Source: Apiospora phragmitis (taxonomy: Eukaryota; Ascomycota; Sordariomycetes; Amphisphaeriales; Apiosporaceae). Taken from it: DNA of 64,000 bases. Under the pieces are notes generated by a model, which was not told the DNA's origin, searched no databases, and worked only from the letters and a program-made list of their open reading frames with translations. Numbering within the stretch: the stretch's first letter is position 1; the number at the start of each line of letters is the position of its first letter. Of the stretch, positions 1 to 12,082 are shown piece after piece. The stretch covers positions 1,364,001 to 1,428,000 of the forward strand of contig JAQQWL010000005.1 of the NCBI GenBank assembly GCA_038363925.1, in the 5' to 3' direction. Made by a program: the position numbers and the translations under genes.

Positions 1-1443
1 CACATGACGCCGACCTCGTCCGGTGCAACGCTCACTGCATGGCACCTGTGTTCGGTTTCGATGCTCAAACGCCCTTCACAAACCCATCTACTCCGACAGA
101 ACCCTTTCCCTACATCAACCTTGGCCCCCGCCATGCCGAATCCAGTTGGGCTCGCTGTGTGATTATTGATTCTGATGCCTGTTCCACACTAGGCCCCTGG
201 CAGAGCCCAGAGAGGAGTGACCACGGTATGCCATAAACGATAAAAGAAAAGATATTTTATGGGACAACATCAACATTCTCACTTGGGTTGAGGTCATCGG
301 AACCGAGAGCTTGTCACTCAAAGAGAAATCGATAATGTACCGCGCTTGCGACGTTATGCTAAGCAACTCAGGCAAGACTTAGGTAGGAGGTTGGATGCTT
401 GGTTTGTAGAGGTTCAGTAATAAGAGACCAGTCGTCGAACAGTATAGCCTCCTCCTTCTTCGGATACCAATCAAGACGAAGATATCTCTTTATCCTCATT
501 GATACACCGGCCAATATGGTGACCTAACCATCGAAATTCGCCGTTGTTTCCCCAACTATCTATAACAAGAGGTGGCTCCAGGTCCGACTGGATCTCGGTC
601 AGTACGAGAGTCTTATCTAAAAAAAAAAAAACTGCCATGAACTGCTCATTGAGCTTGCACTCTAATCTTGATGATATTGATCTCCGCCACGGGCGATCGT
701 AACATCATATGAGCAGCCAATCAAAGTCAATGGTAGCACCTTGCATGGAAGTACTCAAGACAAAAATATTCCAGACCAGCGTGTCTGAGAAAGTGAAGTC
801 CGAGCCTCGATGCGCTACAAGGTGAGTTAAAGAAGCAAAGGTGAGCTCCTCAGCCTCTCCTTCAGATCCAGCCGGAGAGCATGACGGAATTCGTCCATCT
901 CGCAGCTATGCCCGGATCCGGTCAATGGTATATTGTGTCAATCTGTGTGAGCTGAGAAAAGTTATGGACAGAGAGCAATGGAAATAGACATTTTCTAGTC
1001 AGAAAAGTTCAGACACGGATTCATGGATTTAATTACCATGAATACCTTGCTTTCGTGGACACGGAATTTTGTTTTGTTCAATCAACACATTTCGCTAGAA
1101 CGATTTATCCAATCAGTGTGTGACTTTTACATCAGCATTATTGATTTCAAAGCCTGAAGCATTAAATTTCTTACGTCAACAGAGAAATTAAAACGGCCTG
1201 TAAAACGGCCTGCCTCGGAGAAAGGATACACGCAAGCACCAACCATTGGACAAAACTCATCTTGCTGCTAGGATACGACCAAATGTTTCTCGAGCTGAGC
1301 TCCTCAAAGATCGGGAGATCATCCTCCCAAAATTTGTTTTAGATCTTATAACCCGCATCGTATTCGCCAGCCTGACCAGATAGTGCCATCGATAACCAAA
1401 ATTCTCTGGCCCCGACGGAACTTGGAAGAAAGCATCATGGCCC

Positions 1444-2202
1444 TTGTCGACCGCGTCTTTCCCTAGCGGTCTGCCCAACGGCATACTAACAGAGAACCAG
1501 AAGGTCGAAGTGCGGAAGAAATTTCTTTTAGCTACGTCACTCAGTAAACACGTGTTGAGATCCAATGAACAAACTAATACCACTCTAATCACTTGCCCCT
1601 ACCCATCGGGATTAGCAGGAGGCTGGACGTATTCCACCTACCAGATTTCTTTTGCGCCGCCCTGTATTCACCTATTACATGGAAAAGATGCCTGTCACCG
1701 ATACAAAAGCACTGTCTTGAGTGTCCGCTTTATAAATGTGGATAAGATGCTCGTCGCTAAAAGCCCCTTTCAGAGGTTGCTTACCGCCAAGCCTTTGAAA
1801 GAAACGTTGACGACATTATACATCTTGTTTTCCTCGGCGGACAGTAAATCGCCTATGTTGCTAGAGAAGGAGGTCAATCACCACGGCCTCGATCACTCGC
1901 TGCTAGAACCGCCACCTCCTGACCACTCGTACCACGAAACCCAACGAGCCGCGATTCTACCCACGAGCGTGACGGTCTTGTATCAGAAATTGTCTTATGA
2001 GGGAGAGAGGCCGTATGGCCTTTGGGTTGAAGCAGAAGACCCGATGCCCATCACGACCGTGGGCAAATGGCCGAATAGCAAGATATCGGGGCGGCATGTT
2101 TACTGGGTAGGCTTCGTGGCCACCATCATTGCCATCATCATCTTTGTCATTGCTGCGATGGCACCGGCTGCCATGCGGGTATGGATCGGTTTTTGCAATT
2201 GA
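1444..2202 (+). CDS. hypothetical open frame ending in a membrane helix (probable 3' exon or relic)
   Basis: An open frame of about 250 codons whose product I do not recognise. Its last 35 residues form a strong transmembrane segment (VGFVATIIAIIIFVIAAMA), preceded by a soluble region with coherent composition (for example YEGERPYGLWVEAEDPMPIT). The frame opens without an early ATG; the first codon is TTG and the first in-frame ATG lies near 1747. This suggests a downstream exon of a spliced gene, or a relic. Upstream on the same strand, about 1258-1378, a second open stretch reads like an amphipathic helix (AELLKDREIILPKFVLDLIT) and ends in a stop, which could be an earlier exon or a decayed part of the same gene. 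No upstream start or convincing splice join was found. The TM helix and composition are seen directly; function is unknown. Confidence 0.4.
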   Translation: MSTASFPSGLPNGILTENQKVEVRKKFLLATSLSKHVLRSNEQTNTTLITCPYPSGLAGGWTYSTYQISFAPPCIHLLHGKDACHRYKSTVLSVRFINVDKMLVAKSPFQRLLTAKPLKETLTTLYILFSSADSKSPMLLEKEVNHHGLDHSLLEPPPPDHSYHETQRAAILPTSVTVLYQKLSYEGERPYGLWVEAEDPMPITTVGKWPNSKISGRHVYWVGFVATIIAIIIFVIAAMAPAAMRVWIGFCN

Positions 2203-4312
2203 TTCAACGGCCTAAGTCGGCCTGGTAGTTTGAATTCTCCAATCATGATCACATTCTTATCACTAAATATTGGAGTGAAATGGTCACGGACAGGTCTGAG
2301 TTGCGTCATCTTGAAACAATCGGGACCGTACAAATGCATAAAGGCCAATCTGTAGATACCTCTCGTCAAAACAAGTAGCTCATATTTCTTGATTAAGCAC
2401 TTACATATCCAGATTGAGTGTTGATGATGATGTTACTGGCTTGAAACAGTTAATAATATATGAATCTCCTGCTTCCAATGGGGTTGCAATTCATATTATC
2501 TCCTAGCCAATATTCCTCGTTCATGAAAAACAAACCTACCCCCTGTTCTTCTCGAAGAATTCAGCAGCAATTGTATGAACGCGTGGAGGTTTATTAATAC
2601 AGCCTACCCACAAGTGTCATAGACATTGTAAGCTTACATACAGTACACATCAGTCGTGTGCAACATATGGACTGGAGAGAAATTTGCTTCTCGTCAATAG
2701 CTGATCGCCAACCCCCCTTTTTAGCCATCATTGGCATCTCACGCCGTGGCGAGCTCCTCCCAGGGCCAAGTCTGACCTCTGCTTATCCTATCAGAATTCC
2801 GCAATATCGAAATCAAATCGATTGGTTCAGGCCATGAATAAATGCTTACTATGAGAATCATACACCTTGAAACATGGCCAGCCCTCCATTGAATCGAATT
2901 TCCAGAGGATCTGTAGACAGCTCCATGCCACCCGTAGATATCATCGAGCCGTCTAAAATATGGAGCTACACAGTTTCCTGTCATATTCCAGATGTTTGTA
3001 AATATTATATTTCAAAACATTGTCGTCTACCTACTGTGAGTGGCACCAAGGGCCTTGAAAACTCTTGATAGTGGGACATGCTGCTAGGTTACCTATAAGT
3101 ACATATCTTCAAAGATAACTGATACTGGACTCCATCCACGTCCGGGGCGGTTTGAGCTCTTCCAACAGCGAAGTGCTCTGTGGTAAAGAATACGGTATCA
3201 GTCATCAATCTCATCGAACAAAGAGACCCAACAGGAGTGCAGCGGCTAGAAACAGTTCACTCTAAACATGCATAATCTTGCTTGAAAGTGTGAGAACATT
3301 CACCTTTGCGCGCATATATGGAGCAGAGCATCAATGAAGCCTTTCACAGAGCAGGAAACCAGCATATAGACAACATGTGCTTTGCCACTCCCCTTTTAAC
3401 ACGAATACTGTACTGTACCTCCATGCGTCCGTCTAAAACATCCAGTGTTATCAATATCACATTGCAGAGTTAACTGTTGAATATTGCTGAGAGAGTTGTC
3501 AGGGCCGCCCAGCATTGGGTACCTTGTGTAAGCATCAGATCACTGAAGTCCGGGATGTCATATCGTGCTTGCCCTCCACACTGCAGATTACCTCCAACCA
3601 ACAGGGTCATGCGTATAAGAACCCTGGGATATCTTCCACGGGTGCCTCCCTTATACTATATTGGTACTGTCTCCTCGTAGGTGCTTGTGTTCACTGCGTA
3701 GAGCATTCACTTCGCCGAGGTATGTCGCCGACACCTACTCTTCAAGTACCTCATCGTCGTACCCATGGTAGTTGTCCCCAACCCGTCTGCAGCATCCAAA
3801 CCGACGACATCGTGATTTGAAGCCCTGGTGATCCCACGGAGCTTCACCCACCAATTTCTTTCTCTTTTTTTTCACACAAGGCACTTGCATTTGTGTGCAG
3901 TTCCTACTCCTGCTGATCAAGATTTTTCTGCGGATTTTTTCCCCATGCCTAAAGCAAACCCAGATTAAGATTAGGCCATCTCTAACTTGGGTCATTCTTT
4001 CCCTTCTTCCCACCACCAACCCTCCCCATCTCCACCCTCTTCCTTCCCATTTCCCCAAACCATAACAACTTTTGTTTACATTAGGCAAGTTGGTCAAAAT
4101 TAGATCCAACTTGCCTCTCATCAACAGGATTTGATTTTTCACCATACATCAGCACACCTCCTCGAGCACATGCGTACTCATCTATTCCATCACACCTGAC
4201 TAGTATTGCGACTTCTAACGCACCCTGATCTTGTTCTTTGGGCATAGCCCCAAGTCACTTCACTTGCCCAATCACTACACCCAAGGGAAGTAAGTCACGT
4301 TTTGGAGTTAAG
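2203..4312. other. gene-poor interval
   Basis: I see no coding stretch with fungal-like composition here. The last 450 bases before the gene at 4313 are rich in C/T runs (about 3850-4080), as is common in fungal 5' leaders and promoters. The first 1250 bases of the window are likewise without a convincing gene. Confidence 0.5.
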
Positions 4313-7300
4313 ATGGAGGGTCCTCGCGAGAAGCCCGTTGGCGCTGGTGGTCATCATCATGATGGCGGCGGCCGTAAGGACGACATTGCAAAGTTGTCCA
4401 TGTCGGTAAGTTCGACCCTGCTTCATTCGATGTCAATGATGACGAACTTGATGCTGAGTGGGTTGTTGTTGACGTTGTACCTCATCGTCATCCGATCTTG
4501 CTCCCACCTTATCACTGTCATGATTATGCATACATTGCCTTGAATTCGCTGCTGATGGACAAACTTATCCAGAATGATCTTGGCATCGACCGCCTGGAGG
4601 AGCAAGCCCAAGATGACGACTGGTTTACCAGCGCGGACACACTCCTTCCTGCTGCACCCGTCAGATCCATTGCAGAGAACGGTTGGCAGAGTAAGTATCC
4701 CTGAGCCCAATTCCGTAGAATGCTCCCAAACCGGGGTTCGGTAAACTGACAAGATACAAAGATGCTGTCCAAAGCGATGTCTTCGTGGATGATGATTCCA
4801 GAGGCATGAAGGGCCTGGATCCTATCGCCAATGGGCGCCTCCACGCTGATCGCAGATCTGTCGCTTCTGGAGCCGCGAACGGGCCTCGTGGCCTTAGCCT
4901 CGTACGAGCTGCGCAGAGCAATGGTCATGGAGCTCGAGCTAACTTCGGCAATGCGCCCAGTGGCCCAAGCTACGATCCCATGTAAGTGAACAAGCATGGT
5001 TGTTGGTAATTGGACTATCCCTGACCAAGACGATAGGCATCCTCAGAAGAGAGGTCATTCGACACCCCTTAGATTGCCGCCTCATCAAGGTCATTCGACA
5101 CCCCCTTCGTCGCCGCCTCATCGAGGTCCATCGAAACAGTCCAGATCGTCGCATCATCAGGGTCCAGCCTATGGATCCGATCAGGTGTCGAAACTCGGCA
5201 TCGTCATGTCGCCTGGTGCTAATCTCTTCACCTTCAAGAATAGCAAGTCAGCGTCTTCTATACCGCAACGTGCTCCTCCTCCTAGTGAGCCCATTCAGCT
5301 TCAGCCGAGAGGACCTACAATGTTCGATGCACCTCGTGTCACTTCGACCCTGAACAACAACCAAAAGCGTTCAGCTAGCCACCAAGAGGGCTCAAATCCC
5401 CTCTCCATCCAGCGTCAACCTTTGACTATCTTCTCAGCTGCGAGTGTTGTCGGTGTAGTACCTCGTCTGTCTTCATCCTCTAGCCAGGCAAATGGCAACA
5501 CCAACGCCCCCTCTAACAAGCGCATCAAGGCCACGCCTCCTCATTTGCGCCCCGCCTCGGGTCATTCCGGAGTTACACCCTCGGGCTCTGCATCTCGTGC
5601 AGATGTTACTCTGCCTTCCCAGAGAGGGCTTACTCAGAGCCATCCCAGCGTTACTAGCCAGCTTGACGGACCAACTACTCAGCCACAGCAAAGCTTCCAC
5701 ATAATCTTCGAGTGCGAAGTTAATATCTCAAGGGCACTTCCCAACACTGATGGTACCATCCCTACGAGTGGAAAGGTGTTCTTATACACACATCCCACAA
5801 ATGGTGGATGGATCATTTGGGAGCTGCAAAGAAACAATGGTTTCGTCACTCGGGATGATGTGAGAGCGTTTATCAACACCTTCTCCGCTGGCAGCAATGT
5901 TATCCTTCGTCGCCGAACCGATGCAACCCAGCCTCTTACCATAAACAACTTGTTGTTCCCTAGCATGATAGCAGCTGACGAGCTCAAAAACGCTATCAAC
6001 TTGAGCCAGGAGCGAATGAATTCTGTCAACGCCCCGCAGTTTGAGGAGAGAACCTTCGAGGCTCCTAAGACTGGTGTTGTTGATCTGCACACTCTCCTAG
6101 AGTTGCACCAAACACCGGAGTCTGGCCAGACGGTCGATCAGCCTCTGGCTGAAGGCAACAACAACCATACCGGCTTTGAAGTTGTCCAGAAGGCGACTAA
6201 TGGCGCACAGCACCACAATCATGGAGAAGACCAGAGAGATAACAGGGTCCCTCCACATAAGAGATCTGTCAAGAGAGCCCCTGCCGTACAGGCTTCAGAA
6301 ACCATCGAGGGCAATACTCTGCTCGCTTCACAATCCACCCAGAAGGTTTCTAGTGGTGCGCAGCATCAGGAGAATCCGACATCATCCCTTATTGATATGA
6401 AGTCGCCCATGAAGGGGAACTCATCAGCTCGAGGAGTTCAAGCTTCGCCTATGCCCACAAAGCTGATTAAGATTGAAGCCGAGGACAAGGGCAAGCGACC
6501 GGAATCGGAGTATCTGAGGGGCCTCACGTATGAGGTACCCTCATCATCTGCCATAGCAGGGCTTGCGACTAAACCGCCTTCCTCGGATGCAATTAGAGAC
6601 GCATCCCAACAGATCTCGCGATCCAACCTGGACGTGGCAGGACAGGTCATTTCTACCGATGCCAAGACGTACAAGTATGATGCATTGGAGCAACAGCCAA
6701 TGTCTCATTCTGGAAGTGCTTCGGACATCAAAAATCTCAACACAGCACGTGGTGGCGAGGACGACATGAATCAGGATGCCGATGATCACTCCGGTGACCA
6801 GGAGCCCATGGCAGAGTCCACAGAGCTTGGCAACGAGCCTGAGCAGAGCACTGAGCTTGTACTGGCCCCAGTCCTCAAGACCATCCAGTTACATGATGTG
6901 GAGAGAAAGCTACCAGTACGCAATCTGTCTTCTGCATCTGAGGGTCTCATTATGGGTATGACGAGCGGCAAATGGCACGGCCTGATCGAGTCAGTCGAAG
7001 GGCTTAACAGTGCTTGTGCTGAAATGAACTTATTCCCGATCGCCTGCTTGAGAATACAGCCTTGCTGGCAACCTGGCAAACTCTCTACCAAAACCCAGCA
7101 TTCCGATGTTTCAATGACGATGACAAGTTGAACACAGTGGCCGTCGTCTACGACAAGGTATGTCGGGATTTCACAAATGGTCGCATCAGATACTCGATTC
7201 ATCATCTGATGGATCTCCGGGTCCTCGACGACCCAGACACTGCTGTACCTAACCTCAAGGCGATTCCCGAAGTAAACAAGAGCCGAGGAACCATTGCCAG

Positions 7301-8065
7301 TGTGCCATATAACCGAAAGAACATGACGAGCCTGGCTTCTGCAAGCAGTCAATTCTTGACGCCTTCCAGGCCTACGGGCGATCAAGCTATGGCCTCGCCT
7401 TTGCCTCGTCTCCTCCATGAGCGCGGCAGATTGACTCCTCCCCCGATTCATCCGAGCTGAGAGAGCAGCAAGTGGCCAGAGAATCGATTCCAGCATCCAG
7501 TGGCAGACCCGAACACTCCTCATCTCCGATTGCGCCAGCTCCCCCTGCAGCTAGTGAGACCAGTACTCTTGGTCAGATAGCCGACAAGACCGAGAAGGCA
7601 ATCAAGCAAAAGGATCAGAAGCCAGTCACTAAGATTGAGCCTCAGCCGGAAGCTTCATCTTCTGCATCGCAAGTGCCTACATATGGTGCGAACCAGACGT
7701 CGCAGATGCCAGCCAAGAAAGAGGAGACAATCTTGGTAGCCCGCCCGCAGACACCCTCCCCGTTGACTCCAACCCAGAACTCACAAGTGCCTGGTGATCG
7801 TACTGGCAGCCAAGGTCTCCGCAGCGCACTCTCGCACATGCGTGGAATCAGACAGAACCTCGGTTCTGCTGGCCTTGGCGGCTCGCGGTGGGCTTAGGAG
7901 ACCATTTCAGAATCAGACGTGATGACACCTTCAATACTTCACACACCTGAACAACTCGATACGGAGCCGAAAGGCGAAGGGACGGATAAGAGTAAGATGT
8001 CTGAGATGATGTTGAAGATGGATAACCTAGCACGAGATCTCGAGGGTTTGAAAATCAGCGACTGA
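4313..8065 (+). CDS. large hypothetical protein, four exons, with two apparent frameshifts and an in-frame TAG
   Basis: Exons fit 4313-4405, 4459-4690, 4762-4981 and 5037 onward. The introns are 53, 71 and 55 bp (GTAAGT donors, CTGAC-like branch sites) and all splice phases agree. The product starts MEGPREKPVGAGG, has an acidic segment, then a long Pro/Ser/Gln-rich probably disordered region. A folded-looking core lies near 5694-6010 (GKVFLYTHPTNGGWIIWELQ) and a second near 6960-7250 (TLYQNPAFRCFNDDDKLNTV). The frame drops by one base near 7025 and again near 7421, each equal to one missing base. It then meets TAG at 7895-7897 but stays open in the same frame to TGA at 8063-8065, with a charged, heptad-like tail (KMSEMMLKMDNLARDLEGLK). 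Full length would be about 1,190 codons. I do not recognise the family. The lesions could be sequencing errors or true decay. Confidence 0.6.
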
Positions 8066-8357
8066 GGGATAGTCGCAGTTGTATTTGTAAGATTAGACCA
8101 CTTTAGGTAGAGTGATACCTAGGTAGATAGATTCGTACACCTAGTTAGGAATACTGGCTAGCAAGATCTTGGCCAGTAATACACGAATCTCAACCAGAGC
8201 TGATATATCCATCACTGCATGAATTTGCAGTAGTTAAGTGCAATCTTGATCTTGTGGACAGTTAATTGGCGCCCAAGGGATTCCCAATTACCCAGTCAAG
8301 AAGTAATGAAGTACTGGTGTGCATGCGAGATTGGCATCATAAATATGCAGGTGGCCT
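8066..8357. other. AT-richer 3' flank
   Basis: Sequence downstream of the TGA at 8063-8065 with several TAG/TAGGT tracts and no coding signal. It probably contains the 3' UTR and polyadenylation region of the large gene upstream. Confidence 0.4.
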
Positions 8358-9060
8358 TTACTGGTACGACGTACGGCCCGACTTGGACGGCCTCGTAGTC
8401 TGCCGCACACAGGCCAGTGGGTCGCCTCGGGTGCGCAAGACCTCGTGGGTGAACGAGTCAAGCAGCACAAGCCGGTCCGGCGGCTTCTTAGCATGGAGAC
8501 TCTCGCTGGGCGCGTTGAAGACCGACTCCCATGTGCGGATGCTGCTCACACACAGCGGGAGGAAGCCCGACAAGGCGGCCAGGTCGGGCTTACCGCCGCA
8601 GTACTGCGCGAGCGCGACATCGAAGAAGGGAGGGGGACGAAGTCGCCGTGTTCGTTGCCGTTGCAGCCGCGCTGCCGCCGCCAGGCGCGTTGGCCAGGTG
8701 TTCGTGCCGGGGTCTTTGACAGCGCCGGCGGCGATCTTGCGAACAGCACGGTTGGGGGGATGGGGAGGAAGGCGGGGCGAGAGGCAATTCCAGAGGGCCC
8801 ACGCATGCGTGCCATTCACCGGGACGGAGTGGTCGATGATGGCAAGCCACCCGGGGCTGGACGTTCACAAGGTTTATGCGGTGTTGTCCCACGCGACGAA
8901 GCCCAAGTTAAGGCAGCTCAGCCCCACCGCGTTGCCTTCTCGAGGCTGAAGCTCTCGGCATCCGCGGCCAGGGCCTGGCGGATTGCACCGGTGGTCGATA
9001 ATATGGTTGTTGCGGCCTTGCCCGGGAACGACGACGACGATGCGGCCTTGCTTGTCTAGC
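8358..9060 (-). pseudogene. possible decayed protein-coding gene, unidentified
   Basis: This is a GC-rich patch in an otherwise GC-moderate intergenic region. The minus strand gives protein-like pieces in successive frames: DEALDKQGRIVVVVPGQG, then AIRQALAADAESFSLEKATR, then WLAIIDHSVPVNGTHAWALW, then a longer piece with YCGGKPDLAALSGFLPLC and ESLHAKKPPDRLVLLDSFTH running to a stop at 8358. The pieces can be joined only by several single-base shifts. I cannot name the family. The composition and order support a real former (or mis-sequenced) gene, but a GC-rich non-coding patch is possible. The plus strand also has open frames here; they look less protein-like. Confidence 0.35.
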
Positions 9061-12000
9061 GCCTCGTCGTATACGCCTCGTTGACGTGTGGAGAACTTCG
9101 AGCTTGACGGGGAACATGAAGAACGGGAGGGTCAGGGCTGATCACCAGGGGGGGCGCCTTAGGCGATGATGGGGGACATGATGGCACGGCAGAAGAGCGA
9201 TGGAGTGAACGATGGCGGAGGTAAACCCGTCGTTCGTTTTTTTTGGCACTCCTCGTGTTGCACACACACACACACACATATCTGACAACATTAGAAAAGT
9301 ATATCGAGTGTGGGGAAGACACGACGTATCTATGTTGGTTGATTCCACTCATGCAACATGAAGCAAGTGCGTGCCCTTCATCCGACTTCAGCTTCCCCGA
9401 GTCTCAGGTAGCTACTAAGAAATGTAGCTCGCCGACGGGGGATGATTTGATTCGACTGAGCTTCAGCTTCATGCGCAGCTATGCGGACTTGCCAATCAAG
9501 CTGGCCATCCTTGATCCCCGCGACGCCTCCAATTCCGAGACTGGTTGGCTGCAGCAGGCTATTCCCGCGTCCTGGCACCTTTGTGACGGTGACGGTGAAG
9601 GTGGCTATGACGACTATAGCCACGACGCTGATAACGCGGCTGTTCCCAACACTACTACTACTGTCATCCAGTTCGAGGGCAGAGAACGACTGCAAGACTT
9701 GGTTCTGATACTTGGTATTCACATGAAGATGTTGAGGGTGTGGCCCGCGATGACGTTTGCGTCGACGGACAAAGTGAAGTGGCTCAGTTTCGGTTCTGAT
9801 CCGACAATCTCCTTATCAAGCCACAGGTGCGCTCCCCAGCGGCGGTGAGGAGAAGGCGACACCGAACAACAGAGTTTACCAACCGCGGCGGACGTTGCCG
9901 CAGTGGAGTCAGCTGTGTGTGTTGTGCTGTTTGGGGGGAGCCACATGGGAATGATGCTGTTAACCTTGCTAGTAGGGTTGCAGTCGCAGGGCAGGGTGGA
10001 GCTCTTCATTCCCGATCAAATCAATCATCAAAGCGTTTCGAAAAGGGTTTTTCTGTTGTTGTTTTTCTTCTTTTCCTTCTGCAGCGATTTGATTTACGTC
10101 TGGCAGGTTGGGTGACACCCGACCGACACGGGAGACGGGGATATATGTCCACATAATTACTGTTTTAGGTGTCCCGTTCATTAACCATCTCGGGAGTGAA
10201 AATGTTGGCCTGCATCTGAAACTCCGTCATTAGCCACGGCGATTGAGTTTCGTTTGGATGGAGGATAGAGAATTGGGAGCAAGCCAACGCAGATGACTAA
10301 CCTAGATCGGAAGGATTCCGCAGGCGTTGTTACGTGTGCTATGGCCAAGTGACCCAGAGAGCGGACATCGTTGTACTGGGGGGTTTGATTGGACGGATCT
10401 TGATTCAATGTGACTTACTAGCAGTCGTGGTATTCCCCACAGCCAGCCAGTCACCTTGGACGACAGCAGGTAATAAATAGATGGCATCTTGCTCCAAGTG
10501 CGGCCATTGGAGGACGGCGGACAACTCAGCAAGGCGCTGGTTGGCTAACTTAGCTCCAGCATATGGGCCAGTCAGGATTCGTCAGAGCTGTATCAAGAAA
10601 GAAAGAAAGAAAAAAAAAAGACGGGCAAAGACGTGGAGGGTTGTGAGGCAGCTGGGTAAATACGTAGGTCGTGAGATATCACATCATGGACTGATTTTTC
10701 CTATATTGCAGGAATGGATATCGGGAATAGCTGCATGATGATATATGTACTTGGGAGTCAGGGGTAAGAAGATGTCGAACAGCATTCGTACTTAGGGTCG
10801 CCGGCCTAGACCCGCATAGCATAGATGAGATAGGGTGGAGGTTTCTGATTCTTGACCGCTTTTGTCAAGTGGCATCTTCCCTCCATGTCGCCATGATGAA
10901 TTGATTGCTCCTGTGAAGGCGTCAAGGGCGGCAAGGCTACCCAGAAGGGCTGCTTGCTTCCCAAGAGATTACGGATGTGTGCAAATTACAGGTTGAAAGG
11001 GGGGCCTGGCGTGAAAGATGAGCGTTGTGGTAACGATGCAACGATGCCGCCATACCTCCAAGCCCTAGTAGCTAGTAGTAGCAGGAATGGATGTCGGCCG
11101 GGGCCTCTTTAGCGATGACCGGGGGCTGATGGAGGGGGGAGGGGAAGGTCACCACCACTGCTAGAACGTCCATCCATCCACCAGTGGTAGAAGAAGATTT
11201 GAGCCATACTAGACAATGTTTCCCGTGTTCATGCCTAACCCTGACCTTGAGATTGATTTGGTCAACGAATGGGCTGAGTGTGACCGACTTTGGGTACATG
11301 ACTAGGAGAGACAAAGAACGCATCCGTTGCTGACCTTGAAGAGCGTCAATATCGGTGGTGGTTGGCTGGCGTGCTGGGTTTGTCTTCACTCCGGCCCAGT
11401 CTAGCGGCGGCCTTGCGTCAACCGGACCACGCCCTCTCTCGCCCTCAGCCAGGCGCCCGAACCCACATCAGATCCAAGCATCCGCTTCCCAGCCAGATAC
11501 TTGCATGCCCTGCATGCTTGCATACCTTATGTATCTGCTTCCTAATAAGGGCACCCACCCATCCATACCAGCGACTCGACTAGGTTACCTTCTGGGTTAC
11601 TGCTGTACTGTACTGTACCAACCCTTCCGCCTGGCTTGCTGGTCCTTGGTTCGTTCCTTGGGGAAATCCCAATCCACAGACTAAACAACTCGACTTGTGC
11701 ATTCTTCTTCTTTTACTTCGAAAACCCCCCTCCCGAAACCCTTCTCATTTCGTTTCCTCCATTTTGCTTCATCAGGCACCGACCGGCCGTCTTCGTATTA
11801 TCATTTGAAAGCCTTCTCCATCCAGGCTGCTGCCTTCCTTAAATTCGGTCGCTTCGACGTAAATAGTGGCACAGCATCGTTGCAGCCGACCAGACTTGCC
11901 GACCGTACGACCGATCCACCATACTGTCAATACGCACCGACTGTCGGCACCAAACGCCATCACAACCGAATAATTGCCAACAACAACAAAAGAACCAGAC

Positions 12001-12082
12001 CTTCCATCATCGATCCATCAGCATCCAACCATTTGCCGAAAATTCTCGAGACTTCCTTCCTTGGGGGGACTGACTGGCCACA
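9061..12082. other. long intergenic interval before STS1
   Basis: No convincing gene. Open frames around 9243-10009 exist on both strands but neither gives a recognisable protein. There is a (CA)9 microsatellite at 9261-9278. The last about 450 bases before 12083 are C/T/A-rich and free of long frames, which fits a long 5' leader of the STS1 gene. Confidence 0.45.

Noticed and set aside
7020..7030. Programmed -1 frameshift in the large unknown gene
   Set aside because: No slippery heptamer or following structure; similar shifts occur in many genes here, so error or mutation is simpler.
8266..9059. Plus-strand open frames over the GC-rich patch
   Set aside because: Arg/Ala/Gly-rich mirror frames; the minus strand gives more protein-like pieces.
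9243..9848. Plus-strand open frame of 201 codons
   Set aside because: It starts in a CA microsatellite, has no domain, and the opposite strand is equally open.
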